Positions 1 to 8,666 are shown, counted from the stretch's first letter. The stretch is DNA of 64,000 nucleotides from Microvirga soli (GCF_016734765.1 NZ_JAERQE010000004.1:62001-126000), one strand, 5' to 3'. The notes: generated by a model not told the origin, from the sequence alone. Program-made: numbers and translations.

Positions 1-455
1 ATCACCATATAGCCACCGGCCGCTGGCCCCGACACGAGCGGAACGATTTTTGCGTCCTGCGGCTGGCCTATAACGCCATTATTGGCCTGCAGCTCAGGAA
101 CAACGCGGTCACCGGAAGAATCCAAGAGAAGAGTATAAATGCGGCTGTCCGCCAGCGTGCCACCGCTAAATGCGACAGCGTAACGACCATCCTGCAAGAT
201 CTTGATTGTCGGGGATCCAACACCAGAACCGCCTGGAGCCGCCATGGTGCTGAGAGTCCAAGTGTCTTTAACAAGCTCCCCATCAAACCCGATACGTTTA
301 GCCTTGATAACAGTGCGGCCTAGAGATGGATCGTACTCGGTCCATACGACCATTGTGGTTCCATCTGCACCAACCACCGAGCTAGCACCAGACTGGGCAT
401 TGGAGGAGGCAGAAACTTGAGAGACATTGTTCCAACCGCTTATTCCGCCAGACAT
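1..455 (-). CDS. 5' part of a large repetitive, probably secreted surface protein (partial)
   Basis: An open frame starts at an ATG at 455 and runs without a stop to the left edge, giving about 151 residues. It begins MSGGISGWNNVSQVSASSNA and continues in Gly/Ser/Thr/Asp-rich beta-type sequence with the phrases MVVWTEYDPSLGR and KAKRIGFDGELV. Such VVW...D..G...I.A.R....G modules are typical of long RTX-like or calcium-binding secreted proteins of rhizobia, which usually lack a Sec signal and leave by type I secretion. No RTX nonapeptides are in the visible part, so the class is inference. The gene is divergent from lexA across a 470-bp AT-rich gap. It could also be another repeat adhesin. Confidence 0.6.
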   Translation of the reverse strand, partial: MSGGISGWNNVSQVSASSNAQSGASSVVGADGTTMVVWTEYDPSLGRTVIKAKRIGFDGELVKDTWTLSTMAAPGGSGVGSPTIKILQDGRYAVAFSGGTLADSRIYTLLLDSSGDRVVPELQANNGVIGQPQDAKIVPLVSGPAAGGYMV

Positions 456-850
456 GTTAGGCTCCGATCAATATAGTTACTAAACGTTATATTGCATCGT
501 TATGGCATGAAGTTGAGGCGGAATGCAACACCCTTTCAATTTGAAGCTAGAGAATGGTTTACAAGCCCGAATGAAAAGCCAGCACCAAGGAAGATATTCG
601 GATGCCAGCTATCAATCAAGTTTCTAGATTATGTACAATTGCTATCGTTTCCCTCCATATGAAGAGGCTCGATCATTAGACAAAATGATTCCTATTATAT
701 CAACTATAGATGACAACATGCCTTTCTAGACATTTATTCAAATTCGATTACTTCTCGATCCGTCCTGTTGTAAACATCGCCTCTTATTACATTAAGATAC
801 GTAAGATCTGAACTCAGACACTTACAGTCACTAAAAGCTGAGCAGCTGGC
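456..850. other. AT-rich intergenic stretch with no recognisable gene
   Basis: This gap separates the divergent surface-protein gene and lexA. It is clearly AT-richer than the flanking genes. I see no RNA gene and no credible open frame in it. Its right end leads into the lexA promoter. Confidence 0.5.
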
Positions 851-879
851 TTGCAGAACACAGCAAGAACGGCTACCTT
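851..879 (+). promoter_or_regulatory. Putative lexA promoter with LexA box
   Basis: GAACACAGCAAGAAC at 856-870 is an exact GAAC-N7-GAAC, the alphaproteobacterial LexA operator. It lies inside a possible promoter TTGCAG (851-856), 17-bp spacer, TACCTT (874-879), upstream of the lexA ATG at 930. This predicts negative autoregulation, as is usual for lexA. The box is seen directly; the promoter elements are weak matches. Confidence 0.75.
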
Positions 880-894
880 GTTCCTGATTTGTTT
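880..894 (+). promoter_or_regulatory. Second, imperfect LexA half-site pair
   Basis: GTTCCTGATTTGTTT is GTTC-N7-GTTT, one base off the consensus GTTC-N7-GTTC. It starts 9 bp after the perfect box and ends 35 bp before the lexA start. It may give a second LexA dimer a weak site. One base short of consensus can occur by chance, so this is tentative. Confidence 0.35.
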
Positions 895-929
895 CAGAAT
901 CGCCTTTTCGAAGGCAGTAAGGGCCAGCC

Positions 930-1634
930 ATGCTGACGCGTAAACAGCACGAATTGCTCCGCTTCATTCATGAGCGGTTGCGTGAAACCGGGGTTCCGCC
1001 ATCCTTCGACGAGATGAAGGACGCGCTCGACCTCAAGTCCAAGTCGGGCATCCATCGCCTCATCACGGCGCTGGAGGAGCGCGGCTTCATCCGCCGCCTG
1101 CCTAACCGAGCTCGGGCGCTTGAGGTGATCCGCCTGCCGGAGAGCACCAGCGGTGCAGGCAGCCAGCGGCGCTTCACGCCGAGCGTCGTCGAGGGCGGGC
1201 TGGCCGGCAAGGCCAAGGCCGCTCCGCAGCCGGCTTCCGATCCTCGCAGCCGTGAGATGTCGATCCCGGTGATGGGACGGATCGCCGCCGGTGTGCCGAT
1301 CTCGGCGATCCAGACCCAGAGCCACTCCATCACCCTCTCGGGGGACTTCCTGGCCCAGGGCGATCACTTCGCTCTTGAGGTGCGGGGCGACTCGATGGTG
1401 GAGGCCGGCATTCTCGACGGCGACCTTGTGGTCATCCGCCGGCAGGACAATGCCAATACGGGCGACATCATCGTGGCGCTGATCGACGAGGAGGAGGCGA
1501 CCTTGAAGCGCTTCCGCCGCCGCGGCTCCTCCATTGCCCTTGAGGCCGCCAACCAAGCCTACGAGACCCGCGTGCTCGGCCCTGACCGGGTCAAGATCCA
1601 GGGCAAGCTCGTCAGTCTGGTTCGCCGGTACTGA
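930..1634 (+). CDS. lexA: LexA SOS repressor / self-cleaving S24 protease
   Basis: LexA represses DNA-damage genes and cleaves itself when RecA filaments form. The 234-residue protein has an N-terminal winged HTH (about residues 1-70, starting [16 protein letters not shown]) and a C-terminal S24 peptidase domain. The scissile Ala120-Gly121 sits in [10 protein letters not shown], the catalytic Ser155 in VRGDSM and Lys193 in EATLKRF. The linker is longer than in E. coli LexA, as usual for alphaproteobacteria. A GAAC-N7-GAAC operator lies 60 bp upstream. The 3' end overlaps the end of the convergent comEC remnant by 23 bp. Confidence 0.97.
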   Translation: MLTRKQHELLRFIHERLRETGVPPSFDEMKDALDLKSKSGIHRLITALEERGFIRRLPNRARALEVIRLPESTSGAGSQRRFTPSVVEGGLAGKAKAAPQPASDPRSREMSIPVMGRIAAGVPISAIQTQSHSITLSGDFLAQGDHFALEVRGDSMVEAGILDGDLVVIRRQDNANTGDIIVALIDEEEATLKRFRRRGSSIALEAANQAYETRVLGPDRVKIQGKLVSLVRRY

Positions 1635-3003
1635 TCTCGTCTTCCGGAAGATCCTGCTCAGGGACAGGCCTTGCACGCCTCGGTCTCCCCTGAGCGGGCA
1701 CTCCTTCAGCCTGGATTGATTGGTCACCAGGCCAGTCCATCACCTCGCGGCCCTTCCTGACCGATCTGACCTCGATTGCGTCGTTACTAAGACGCAGGGT
1801 CGTGGCTCCGCGCTCCTTCAGGGCCTCACCGTCGAGGACGAAGGCTCCGTAGCATGTCGGCGGAGCCTGCAGCCGCGTGACGATCACATGCGCCCTGCGA
1901 CAATCCTCCTCGAAAGCGGCGTAATCCTGGACGAAGGCAATCCGCCGTCCAGCTCCGGCGACCACCACGCATCCAGCGCTATCGCAGCGTGCCTCCTGCC
2001 TAAGGCTGGCATCATCCGCATTCCTGGCATCGCCATCCGCGCGCAACCATTGCTCCGTTACGAAGTCCGATGGCCGTCCGACTAGGGCAAGCTGTCCTCG
2101 GGCGCCGCGAATAGCCGCCCCTGCCCCCTCGCGGTCGATGAAGATGTCATGGCGAACTGGAGCAGCCGTGAAGGCAAGCCCGATCCCGGCCGGCACCAGG
2201 GCCATCCATCGCAGCGACGAGGCCGGTATGGCCAGGACGAGCAGGCCCAAGCTCAGGAACGCCAGGGCAGCGATGCTGAGCGCCGGCACCACCACGGTCG
2301 AGCCGCTGAAAGACCCGACCCAGGCCGACACCGCAAGCACCTGCTCGACGGCCACTCCCATCACCTGCCAGACAGGACGGTCGAGACCGAATGGGTAGGC
2401 CAGCACGCCCAGAACGGCCGACGGCATGACCACAACCGAGACGAGCGGCAGGGCGAGCGCATTGCCGATGAGGCCATATGGATTGAGCGACTGGAAGTGA
2501 TAGGCCGAGAACGGAGCCGTGGCGATGCTGGCCACAAGCGTCGTGGTCACGAGCCCGAGCATCGCCCGTCCGGACCAGCGCAGACCTCGCTCGAGAATTG
2601 TTGCGGGTGTTCCTTCAGTGGGTTTGCGCTGCATCAGCGGCACAAGGGCCATCATGGCGACAACGGCCCCGAACGACATCTGGAAGCTCGGTCCCAACAG
2701 CGCCTCAGGCTCACGCGCAAGTACGATCAGAGCGGCAATCGAGAGATTGCGGATGCTCAGCGCAGGACGATCCGCCAGCACCGCGCCGAACATCACGAGG
2801 GTCATGATGAGCGAGCGCTCGGTAGCCACATCGGAGCCCGAAAAGATGCAGTAGATCGTCGCCCCGATCATCGCCGCCATGGCGGCGATCTTCTTCACCG
2901 GCCAGAGAAGCGCAATCGTCGATCCCAGAGACAGGAGCGCTCGAACCAGCCAGAAGAACGTGCCGGCGGCCAGCACCATGTGAAGGCCGGATATGGACAC
3001 GAT
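1612..3003 (-). pseudogene. comEC: comEC C-terminal fragment, cut off by the island
   Basis: ComEC/Rec2 forms the inner-membrane channel for DNA uptake in natural transformation. This piece carries the last 461 residues: the Competence-domain motif SISGLHM right at the break, many membrane helices, and a soluble C-terminal tail related to the beta-lactamase-like domain. The open frame begins with a GTG at 3000, but this is the internal Val of the restored motif IYHIVSISGLHM. No start-specific RBS is evident because the island sequence begins here. Joining it to 25066-25958 through the shared ACGAT gives a continuous 759-residue ComEC. In this genome the gene is therefore interrupted and probably inactive while the island is integrated. 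Confidence 0.9.
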
Positions 3004-3021
3004 ATGTTTGTCGATTTCGCC
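2980..3021. mobile_element. attL: left junction of the island
   Basis: Host comEC sequence ends and island sequence begins at ACGAT (2999-3003). The island-side arm TATGTTTGTCGATTTCGCC (3003-3021) is an inverted partner of the right-hand arm GGTGAAATCGGCAAACATA (25045-25063): 17 of 19 positions match after reverse complementing. This is the layout expected when a serine integrase has split an attP. Confidence 0.85.
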
Positions 3022-3082
3022 TATAACACCTCTGGCGCTCGGCTGAACTTGTCTCAGACCGAATCAGAACATGAGGGAGAGC

Positions 3083-4768
3083 ATGGAAGTCCTTGATACG
3101 ACCGCAACAACCAAAATCGATTCGGCAGACAGTCGCCCCCTCGCCTTCTCATATCTGCGTCTGAGTTCCGACAAGCAAAAGAAGGGAGACGGTTATCGTC
3201 GGCAGATGGAAGATACCGAACTTTATTGCGAAAAAATGGGTCTGCACTTGGACCACCAACTAGAAGACATCGGCGTAAGCGGCTGGACAGGTGCCAACGT
3301 TACCAAAAAAGCTGCGCTCGGCCAGTTCCTTGAAATGACGAAGGACAAACCGGGAAAGCCACGGAGCATCCCTAGAGGCTCACATCTCGTCGTAGAGTCA
3401 CTGGATCGTATAAGTCGAGACAAGGTGATGAAGGCGTTCCGGATCTTCACCGAAATACTCGAAGCCGGGATCACCCTTCACACCTTTGGTGACAACAAGA
3501 TTTATACGGAGGAATCGGTCAACGAAAACACGTCTGATCTGATCATCTCTATCACAATCATGATCCGCGCTAATAACGAAAGCACCATGAAGGCACGTCG
3601 GCAGCGCAAGACATGGGAGCAGAAACGAAAGGACGCCTCTAACGAAAAACTATCGGCACGCTGCCCGACATGGCTGAAACTTCTGCCCGACCGCAAAACT
3701 TTCGAGCCGCTGCCGGAAAGGGTGAAACTCGTTGAGCGGATGTTCATGATGTCTGCTGATGGGTGGGGATGTGACAGCATCGCAAGAACGTTCAACCGGG
3801 AGAATGTAAAGCCGTTCTCCCACGGTCGCTCGTGGCATGGAGGAACGGTCAGAGCCTATCTCCAGAGCAAGGCCGTCTTGGGCCACTACCAGCCCAACAG
3901 AACCATGCGCGTCAGGGTAGTGGATGAAGAAACAGGCGAACCAGAACTCAAGGTTCAGCGGGTGCCCGAAGGCGATGTCATCACCGACTACTATCCTCAA
4001 ATAATTACAGACGAACAGTGGCATCGGACGTGGGATGCCATCGGAAGCCGGAGCTTAGGCAAAGCCATGAACCCGCAGGGGCGGAAGGGGTCCAAGCTCA
4101 CGAACCTGTTCTCGGGCTTTGGACGCTGCGTTTACTGCGGCTCTCCCATGAACGTCCGCAACCGTGGTGAGTCCACCCGCCACAAGCATAAGCCCTTCCT
4201 GATGTGCTCGAACTCTCGAAACGGTATCTGTCCCAACAATCGGCAGTACACCCTTCCACCGCTCGAAGAAGCGGTTCTTGAGTTCGTTCAGGAAATCGAT
4301 CTGTCGGAACCTCAGTCCATCGGGGCTCAAGTGCTGGAGCAGCAGATGGCCAGCAAGCGCACCAAGGCCGATGACCTTCAGTCCTTCATCGACAACCTCA
4401 TGCCGTCCGTTGAACGAGGCTCCAAATCGGCTCAGAAGCAATTGGAGGTCCGTGAAGCTGAACTGGAGATCGTCGAACAAGAAATTGCTGCCATCCGGTG
4501 TCAGCTTGAATCCATGAAGGCTGCGGTGCCGCTGGCCGACCGACAGGCGGCCATGAAAGAGCTTAGGCAGAAGGTGGCCACTGCCAACGATGCGGAACTC
4601 TTTGCCATCCGCACCGGTCTTCGTCAGACGCTTCGGGAAATCATCACCTTCATGACTTTCATGCGTGACGGGTCCGTGGCCGTGGCTGTAAAGGGCATGG
4701 AAATTGGCTACATCTTCAAAGACGGTAAGATGATCAAGCGCATGGAAGATCTGAAGCCAGCAGCGTAA
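3083..4768 (+). CDS. Large serine recombinase (site-specific integrase)
   Basis: This enzyme would integrate and excise the island. About 561 residues from the ATG at 3083, chosen because GGGAG lies just upstream; an ATG four codons earlier is possible. The N-terminal resolvase domain shows FSYLRLSSDKQ, with the nucleophilic Ser in LRLSS, and ESLDRISRD with a catalytic Arg. A Recombinase domain follows (about 180-330), then a zinc ribbon with CVYCGSP and the paired Cys of CSNSRNGIC, then a coiled-coil-rich segment and tail. This is the full architecture of phiC31/A118-type integrases. It sits 80 bp from attL. A directionality factor was not identified. Confidence 0.95.
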   Translation: MEVLDTTATTKIDSADSRPLAFSYLRLSSDKQKKGDGYRRQMEDTELYCEKMGLHLDHQLEDIGVSGWTGANVTKKAALGQFLEMTKDKPGKPRSIPRGSHLVVESLDRISRDKVMKAFRIFTEILEAGITLHTFGDNKIYTEESVNENTSDLIISITIMIRANNESTMKARRQRKTWEQKRKDASNEKLSARCPTWLKLLPDRKTFEPLPERVKLVERMFMMSADGWGCDSIARTFNRENVKPFSHGRSWHGGTVRAYLQSKAVLGHYQPNRTMRVRVVDEETGEPELKVQRVPEGDVITDYYPQIITDEQWHRTWDAIGSRSLGKAMNPQGRKGSKLTNLFSGFGRCVYCGSPMNVRNRGESTRHKHKPFLMCSNSRNGICPNNRQYTLPPLEEAVLEFVQEIDLSEPQSIGAQVLEQQMASKRTKADDLQSFIDNLMPSVERGSKSAQKQLEVREAELEIVEQEIAAIRCQLESMKAAVPLADRQAAMKELRQKVATANDAELFAIRTGLRQTLREIITFMTFMRDGSVAVAVKGMEIGYIFKDGKMIKRMEDLKPAA

Positions 4769-4846
4769 AAAGGCGGCGTGACCCAACATTTCCGGAAGTT
4801 CCGACACCCTCGCTTTGGATGGCAATCAGAGCTTCGGATGATCCAA

Positions 4847-5137
4847 TTATAGACGCCGCCAGCCAAGGGCTTGGGCCACTTGGCAATCCCGATCCAGATC
4901 AGCAATCGTTTTTTCAAGTTGCTGCCTGATCGTTTGCGGCGTGAACTCCGCGATTTGCGCGAGGCGTCCGCGCAGTATCTGGATGACGTTCAGAGGAACT
5001 GTAAGTTGCCCTCGCTGCTCGATATTCTTGAGATAGCGTGGCCCTTTCCCTAGCAGCCGCGAGAAGTCCGCCTTGTTTCGAACGAGCCCTATAGCCCGGA
5101 GCATGTGGTAGGTCTGTGAGAGGTTCGCGGCAATCAT
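4847..5137 (-). CDS. Small HTH-like protein (DUF6626-like), possible autoregulator
   Basis: 96 residues starting MIAANLSQTYHMLRAIGLVR. The middle, NKADFSRLLGKGPRYLKNIE, resembles small rhizobial proteins of the DUF6626 type, helical and plausibly DNA-binding; I recall that family from memory and could not search. It is encoded convergently to the integrase (79 bp apart) and divergently from the gene at 5194. A perfect 14-bp palindrome sits 7 bp in front of its start, which fits a self-controlling regulator. Its position next to the integrase makes it one candidate for an excision-directionality factor, but nothing in the sequence proves that. Confidence 0.5.
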   Translation of the reverse strand: MIAANLSQTYHMLRAIGLVRNKADFSRLLGKGPRYLKNIEQRGQLTVPLNVIQILRGRLAQIAEFTPQTIRQQLEKTIADLDRDCQVAQALGWRRL

Positions 5138-5143
5138 CCTGCA

Positions 5144-5157
5144 TATTTAGCTAAATA
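5144..5157. promoter_or_regulatory. Perfect palindrome TATTTAGCTAAATA, candidate operator
   Basis: A 14-bp perfect inverted repeat lies between the divergent starts at 5137 and 5194, so a bound dimer could control both. The likely ligand is the 96-residue neighbour; this is inference from position. Confidence 0.5.
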
Positions 5158-5193
5158 CAGGCATCAAAACACATTTTCGCTGTAGGTGCCTCT

Positions 5194-5532
5194 ATGAACC
5201 CTCATACCTCAATCGTTGATGCGGCCAACAAGTTGGCCGTCCAGAAGCTTATTCGGCTGCATCTGCCCCCTCCTTTCGATCCGTTTGCAGAAGGTGGTGT
5301 AACGATTCGCGCCGACCTGACATCGAACAGATCGGGCGTCCCACATAGCGCGGAGACATGGTGCTACGAGTTCACCGGCACCGGTTGGCAGATGGTCGTC
5401 CGAGCCACCTTCTATGAGGGTAATCTGCTTGAACCTCTCGCGACCCACTGTGTGATTGAGAGGTACGACGGGACCACCATCGATGCGGCATGTCAGGCGG
5501 CGAATGCGTGGCTCAAATCTCTGCCGATTTGA
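5194..5532 (+). CDS. Hypothetical protein, 112 residues
   Basis: The frame starts at an ATG (MNPHTSIVDAANKLAVQKLI) preceded by a weak purine stretch. The protein is soluble, with no signal peptide or membrane helix, and contains a basic/aromatic middle (AETWCYEFTGTGWQMVVRAT) and an Ala-rich end. I do not recognise a family. It is divergent from the small HTH-like gene with an operator-like palindrome between them, so the two may be co-regulated. Codon use looks like real coding sequence. Confidence 0.55.
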   Translation: MNPHTSIVDAANKLAVQKLIRLHLPPPFDPFAEGGVTIRADLTSNRSGVPHSAETWCYEFTGTGWQMVVRATFYEGNLLEPLATHCVIERYDGTTIDAACQAANAWLKSLPI

Positions 5533-5544
5533 TAGGGTTTAGGC

Positions 5545-6130
5545 GCACGAGTTTATCGACTTTCTGCCCAACAGTGTGAGATAATAAATAATATTGATGG
5601 ATGACCATCGCACGAAACGCTCAGGAGTTATAGGGGCCAACTCCGCCCCAAAACGGAAACCGGGACAAATAACAAAGGCAGAGACGGGTGATGCCGTCAG
5701 CCGCAGACCGGGGACTATGAGGTAGAGCACCGACGAGACGGAATTGAGACAAACTGCAAGTGTCGGTGTCTCTCTAAACGGCTGCTCGGCAAAGGCCAGA
5801 ATGGCGCTTTGCAAGAAGGCACCTCCATAAAGAGGATAGGTATGCCTTGACGACTTTGGCACCTATCCGCGTGGACCGATCCCTCAACGGTCTGGTCCAC
5901 GAGCTTCGATTTCAATCGATAACCGTTCTGGCGAAAAGACAACCGGAAACGCAAGTCGCGGCAGATGCAAAAGGCGCATCGCACATCTAGCCGCACGATC
6001 CCAAAGTTTCACTCGTAGGTGTGTTGCCGGGGAATGGGCCGTTACATGCTGGCAAACGGAGAACCACCAGCAATCAATAAAATGAGCACGCGGCCAGTTG
6101 AGCGATCACAGACTCAGGGTGTGAATACGC
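5545..6130. other. Island stretch without a convincing gene
   Basis: Overlapping minus-strand frames of 107 and 93 codons exist here, but neither has a recognisable domain or a good RBS, and their residue make-up looks random. No RNA gene was recognised. It leads into the folded region at 6134-6338. Confidence 0.4.
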
Positions 6131-6133
6131 AAT

Positions 6134-6185
6134 TTTCCCTCCTTCTCTGCTCATACGTCTCGGTATGTTCAGAGAAGGGGGGAAA
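6134..6185. repeat. Long near-perfect palindrome in the island
   Basis: TTTCCCTCCTTCTCTG (6134-6149) pairs with CAGAGAAGGGGGGAAA (6170-6185), with one G-T-type mismatch. Inside them, after a 2x2 internal loop, CATAC (6152-6156) pairs with GTATG (6163-6167), leaving a 6-base loop. There is no T-run on either side, so it does not look like an intrinsic terminator. It could be an RNA hairpin, a protein-binding cruciform or a MITE-like remnant. Confidence 0.65.
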
Positions 6186-6243
6186 TAGACGATTGATCTT
6201 GGGTGTGAATGGAAGAGAGATCCAAAAGAAATTGTTTGCAGAT

Positions 6244-6338
6244 CACTGATGGTCTGAAGGGAGAGCGTTCCAGAGCACAGCGAGGGAACGCGAACAACGT
6301 AAGACCATCAGTGGGCACAGGGTCGCGAAGCGATCCTG
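6244..6338. other. Nested and adjacent hairpins, candidate structured RNA or DNA element
   Basis: CACTGATGGTCT (6244-6255) pairs exactly with AGACCATCAGTG (6302-6313), enclosing a second exact stem GCGTTCC (6265-6271) / GGAACGC (6285-6291). Directly after it CAGGGTCGC (6318-6326) pairs with GCGATCCTG (6330-6338) around a GAA loop. With the palindrome at 6134-6185 this makes four stems in about 200 bp of non-coding island DNA. No family is recognised. Confidence 0.55.
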
Positions 6339-6504
6339 TCCCATGAGAGGATCAGAGGAATACTAGAGCGGTCTCAGAACGGTTCACGAGGACCGTCAGC
6401 AACCGTCAGCCTCCATTCCTTGAATCTGTTGGAAATAAACCAAAAGCCACTACCCGGTATGCGAAGTCTGTGTCACCAGATACGAAAAGCTTTGGGGGCA
6501 CGCC

Positions 6505-7353
6505 TTGGGATATGAACGTTTCATCGGTTCTTGCGTCAATGGACACCTCGCCGACCTGAAAATTCTCGCTGCGATCCTTGTCAGCCAGATTGAGGAAGAG
6601 CCCCACGTCTACACACCACGCAAAGAGCGTGGACGCCGTAGCGTCGTTTCAAAGGGCTGGCGCGACCGGCTTCAGAATTATGAATGGAAGCCGAGGAATG
6701 GATCTGACGGGATAGGACAGGCCCGACAGATTGCTGCGGATTTCGAACCCGTCGCTCAGAAGATCGATGCTGGATTGCCCCTCACAGATGAAGACCATGA
6801 ACTACTCAAGAGCCTCGCTCGACGGACGTTCGAGTGGGGTGGTGTTGAACGAGGGGCCACCAAGCAGAACCCCACAGGTGATCAGATAGCAGCCGTCATT
6901 GCCAGCGCCCTTCAATGGAGACACGTCAACGACGCCTTTATGGATTCCGGATGGACCAAGGTGGCCGCATTCGGAACAGCATGGCTGGAGGATGCCGACC
7001 GGACGCCGCAGATCATCTATGATAGCCGAGTAGCTGCGGGTTTGATCCGCAATGTGGAGAAAGCCATCCTGACCGGTGGAGAGGGATGGTCCGACAAATT
7101 CAAAGCCTACGTCCAAGACCAGCTACGGTGGGTGCCGGGTCGAGACGCCAACCGGCTCCGGTCTCTCCAACTGCGATGGAGGTCTGGATATCAAAAATGG
7201 CAGCCGCAGTTCTTCGGGAGCCTGCTCGTAAGGCTCATGCGGGACGCTCTGAATGCACAGCCTGAACGCTATGGGCTAATGCCGGATCAGGATGGTGATC
7301 GCCGCTGGACGATGCGCGGGATCGAGATGGTCATGTTCATGGAAGGGTATTGA
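6505..7353 (+). CDS. Hypothetical protein, 282 residues, upstream of a DNA methyltransferase
   Basis: The frame starts at a TTG (MGYERFIGSCVNGHLADLKI) with GGGGG about 7 bases upstream. The protein is soluble and basic, rich in Arg and Trp, with the charged stretch TPRKERGRRSVVSKGWRDRL near residue 40 and no signal peptide or helix-bundle membrane pattern. I recognise no family and no clear nuclease motif. It ends 75 bp before the methyltransferase gene on the same strand, so it could be a partner (restriction or specificity component) or simply a neighbour. Confidence 0.55.
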   Translation: MGYERFIGSCVNGHLADLKILAAILVSQIEEEPHVYTPRKERGRRSVVSKGWRDRLQNYEWKPRNGSDGIGQARQIAADFEPVAQKIDAGLPLTDEDHELLKSLARRTFEWGGVERGATKQNPTGDQIAAVIASALQWRHVNDAFMDSGWTKVAAFGTAWLEDADRTPQIIYDSRVAAGLIRNVEKAILTGGEGWSDKFKAYVQDQLRWVPGRDANRLRSLQLRWRSGYQKWQPQFFGSLLVRLMRDALNAQPERYGLMPDQDGDRRWTMRGIEMVMFMEGY

Positions 7354-7428
7354 TCGCCCAAAGAGCGCCCTTGAGTTCTACCACCGAACCATGAAAGGTT
7401 TAGACAGTCCCTCCTGTCGATTCCTTTC

Positions 7429-8634
7429 ATGAAATTTGCACCCTCAATCCGAGATGCGCGTCAGCGCGCAATCCTCTCTCAGGAGGAACTGGCCCAAGCC
7501 ATCGGCGTGACACCCCGTGCGGTATGGCTGGCCGAACAAGGAGCAGGAACGCTAAAGACCCTGATCTCCATTCTCGACCACCTCCGGATACCGGTAGCTG
7601 GCCTTCCGCCAGCCAGCAGCCTCGGCGCTCGCGTCCAAGCGGCCCGACGAAGGAAGGGCTGGTCGCTTCAGAAACTCTCGGAGCGGAGTAGCCTCTCGAT
7701 TCCTACGATCCGTGGGCTGGAACAGGGCAAGGGGCGCATTGCCAGCCTTGAGGCTGCCATTGCCGCATTAGCCCCGACTGCGCGTGTGCGGAAGCCTGCA
7801 ACAGTCAGGAGGGAAGCGCCTCGCAGTATGGGCGGTTCATCGGTCCAGAGATTGGTGCATGCCGACTGCATCGAATTCATGCAGGGTATGGAGAGCGCGT
7901 CTGTGGATCTGGTCGTGACCAGCCCTCCGTACAATGCCGGTAAGGAATACGAGGCCGATCTTTCGGTTGAGGAGTATGTGAGCTTTGCAGAGCGGTGGGT
8001 CTCGTGCATTCCACGGATCTTGGCTCCCAGCGGCGCGCTTTGGCTCAATGTCGGTCATATCAAGGTCTCCGAGACCGAAAACGTCCCTCTCTCCTACCTC
8101 TACTATCCGCTGCTCCGCCGATATGGTCTCCATATGCTTCAGGAGGTCGTCTGGCATTTCGAAGGGGGAATGTCTTACAAGACTCGCTTTTCGCATCGTA
8201 CAGAGCGTTGGATGTGGCTGGTCAAAGACCCCAAGAAGTATGTCTTTCACTTGGACGATGTGCGCGACCATACGCTCAACATCGGCTCTGACAATCGAAA
8301 CAACCCTGCCGGAAAGAACCCAACCGACTACTGGCACTTTCCCAGAGTGGTGGGAGGACGTGGCGCATCACGGGAGAAGACGGCACACCCCTGCCAGTTT
8401 CCGGTCGCTATGATCGAGAGGATCATCCGAGCCTGTAGCAACCCCAGAGACGTTGTGCTCGATCCCTTCGGGGGCTCCGGCACTACCGCCGTTGCGGCCT
8501 ACCAGAATGGTCGTGGATTCATTAGTGTCGAGACCAACCAGCGTTACCACGAGATCGCCAAGGCCCGTTTGGAGAGGCTGCATAAGGAGAATGGCGCAGA
8601 GCCTCCACCCGATCTTGAGCGTCTTGCCTCATAA
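7429..8634 (+). CDS. Beta-class N4/N6 DNA methyltransferase with two N-terminal HTH domains
   Basis: It would methylate adenine-N6 or cytosine-N4 in a specific DNA site using SAM. Of 401 residues, the first 120 hold two XRE-type HTH units (about 6-55, with LSQEELAQAIGVTPRAVW, and 65-118, with WSLQKLSERSSLSIPTIRGL). The catalytic TSPPY is at 164-168 and the SAM-binding DPFGGSGTT at 345-353. This order, catalytic motif before SAM motif, is that of the beta class. No restriction partner is recognisable next to it, so it is an orphan methyltransferase or pairs with the unknown 282-residue protein upstream. The HTH pair could also let it regulate its own promoter. Confidence 0.9.
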   Translation: MKFAPSIRDARQRAILSQEELAQAIGVTPRAVWLAEQGAGTLKTLISILDHLRIPVAGLPPASSLGARVQAARRRKGWSLQKLSERSSLSIPTIRGLEQGKGRIASLEAAIAALAPTARVRKPATVRREAPRSMGGSSVQRLVHADCIEFMQGMESASVDLVVTSPPYNAGKEYEADLSVEEYVSFAERWVSCIPRILAPSGALWLNVGHIKVSETENVPLSYLYYPLLRRYGLHMLQEVVWHFEGGMSYKTRFSHRTERWMWLVKDPKKYVFHLDDVRDHTLNIGSDNRNNPAGKNPTDYWHFPRVVGGRGASREKTAHPCQFPVAMIERIIRACSNPRDVVLDPFGGSGTTAVAAYQNGRGFISVETNQRYHEIAKARLERLHKENGAEPPPDLERLAS

Positions 8635-8666
8635 ATCATTACGGGCTGTGATGGGGCTTCGGGTAA

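Noticed and set aside
1612..3000. Treating the C-terminal comEC frame as an independent gene starting at the GTG at 3000
   Set aside because: That GTG is the internal Val codon of IYHIVSISGLHM and the upstream flank is foreign island DNA; the restored frame proves it is a fragment.
5539..5996. Two overlapping minus-strand frames of 107 and 93 codons
   Set aside because: No RBS, no recognisable sequence pattern, and they overlap in different phases; neither is convincing.
6134..6338. Retron msr/msd region
   Set aside because: Inverted repeats are present, but no reverse transcriptase gene exists anywhere in the island.
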